Assembly: GCA_021443065.1 (NCBI GenBank)
Contig: JABUUR010000149.1
Coordinates: 1-14,455, forward strand
Direction of reading: 5' to 3'
DNA length: 14,455 nucleotides
Source: Fibrobacter sp.
Lineage (GTDB): Bacteria > Fibrobacterota > Fibrobacteria > Fibrobacterales > Fibrobacteraceae
Shown here: positions 14,234 to 14,455 of the stretch, one piece after another
Layout: every line of letters starts with the position of its first letter
Numbering within the stretch: position 1 is the first letter of the stretch
Made by a program: the position numbers and the translations under genes
The notes under the pieces: generated by a model
Databases searched by the model: none
Told to the model about the DNA's origin: nothing
The model's input: only the letters and a program-made list of their open reading frames with translations

Positions 14234-14261
14234 CACACTTAGGAACTTGTTCCTTGGTGTG
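14234..14261. other. Strong hairpin after the MFS gene
   Basis: CACACttAGGAAC (14234-14246) pairs with GTTCCTtgGTGTG (14249-14261) over a 2-nt loop, with one mismatch and one wobble pair. No T run follows on the plus strand, so a simple intrinsic terminator is unlikely. It may stop exonucleases, or be part of a larger fold with the C5/G5 dyad at 14267-14279. Confidence 0.45.
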
Positions 14262-14423
14262 GCTGGCCCCCTTAGGGGGAGGATCCCCTGTGCATTAAAA
14301 ACATTCACTGCCCGCACTTTCGAAAAGTCGAACATCGCGAGACCTTTTCGAGAGGTTCCAATGCTTCATCCACTACGTGGACAAGTCTTTCTAGGTGCTA
14401 ACCGCTCACTAAATGAGTGTTGC

Positions 14424-14445
14424 AAAATTACAAACTTGTAATTTT
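14424..14445. promoter_or_regulatory. Perfect 10-bp A/T-rich inverted repeat, operator-like
   Basis: AAAATTACAA (14424-14433) and TTGTAATTTT (14436-14445) are exact reverse complements with a 2-bp centre. A two-fold symmetric site of this length, close to the window edge, fits a dimeric regulator binding site for a gene to the right. A weak A/T-rich terminator is a less likely reading. Confidence 0.45.
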
Positions 14446-14455
14446 ATAACCGAAT

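Larger units (their letters stand above)
14144..14455. other. Non-coding 3' end of the window, rich in inverted repeats
   Basis: No credible coding sequence is seen on either strand: frames are short and lack family features. Contents: a stem at 14234-14261, a CCCCC-tta-GGGGG dyad at 14267-14279, TCGAAAAG (14320-14327) facing CTTTTCGA (14344-14351), a CCAC-tac-GTGG dyad near 14371-14381, and an A/T-rich dyad at 14424-14445. The block 'catcccggcctaagcctgcc' at 14187-14206 is faintly like the REP palindromes. It may hold a structured RNA, a dispersed repeat, or the promoter of a gene beyond the window. Confidence 0.5.

Noticed and set aside
14187..14300. tRNA or other known RNA gene
   Set aside because: The stems do not make a cloverleaf or any known RNA fold I can recognise. 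Recorded as unexplained structure instead.
14247..14441. 64-residue frame near the right edge
   Set aside because: It crosses several inverted repeats, has no ribosome binding site and shows no protein-like composition.

Overview
The window reads as chromosomal DNA from a Gram-negative, fibre-degrading bacterium, most likely a Fibrobacter-type organism. This is an inference from gene content and style, not a database match. It carries a family 9 glycoside hydrolase, a BAM-type outer-membrane barrel, a lipoprotein, a full TonB energising system, A/T-rich promoters, and GC-rich palindromes of the type 'gtcatcccgggcttgccccgggatc' scattered between genes. No phage, transposase, tRNA or rRNA gene was seen.

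Layout. (1) Positions 1-195 hold the terminator of an upstream gene and the promoter region of a GH9 enzyme (196-1887, +) that has all its catalytic residues but no signal peptide. (2) Converging on it is a tightly packed minus-strand operon read from 5031 down to 1905: D-Ala-D-Ala ligase (ddl), tsaB (tRNA t6A synthesis), a RimI-type acetyltransferase and a membrane-anchored DUF218/SanA-like protein, with gaps of 1-25 nt. (3) A lone minus-strand outer-membrane protein gene (5166-5954) diverges from an ankyrin-repeat lipoprotein gene (6069-6809, +), which ends in a good terminator. (4) Positions 6881-7027 hold a cluster of REP-like palindromes. (5) From 7127 to 12785 runs a six-gene plus-strand cluster: DUF3450-like periplasmic coiled-coil protein, TtpC-like fusion of coiled coil and MotA/TolQ/ExbB channel, ExbB, ExbD, TonB and a secreted TPR protein. 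Together these should form one proton-motive-force-driven machine for TonB-dependent outer-membrane transport, of the TtpC/TonB2 type best known from Vibrio and other marine gammaproteobacteria. (6) The cluster is split between exbD and tonB by nine tandem copies of a 56-bp unit, each with a CCCGGG-type palindrome, ending in a half unit 10 bp before the tonB start codon. (7) Last is an MFS permease with a long basic C-terminal tail (12821-14143), followed by about 310 bp of non-coding DNA rich in inverted repeats.

The most noteworthy items are the 56-bp array inside the TonB cluster, its link to the solo palindromes at 6881-7027, the apparently cytoplasmic GH9 enzyme, two possible leaderless promoters, and heptamer repeats that have been built into protein ends. 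Start codons were reassigned for four genes on ribosome-binding-site or signal-peptide grounds (GTG 2813, ATG 7127, ATG 7921, TTG 11775).
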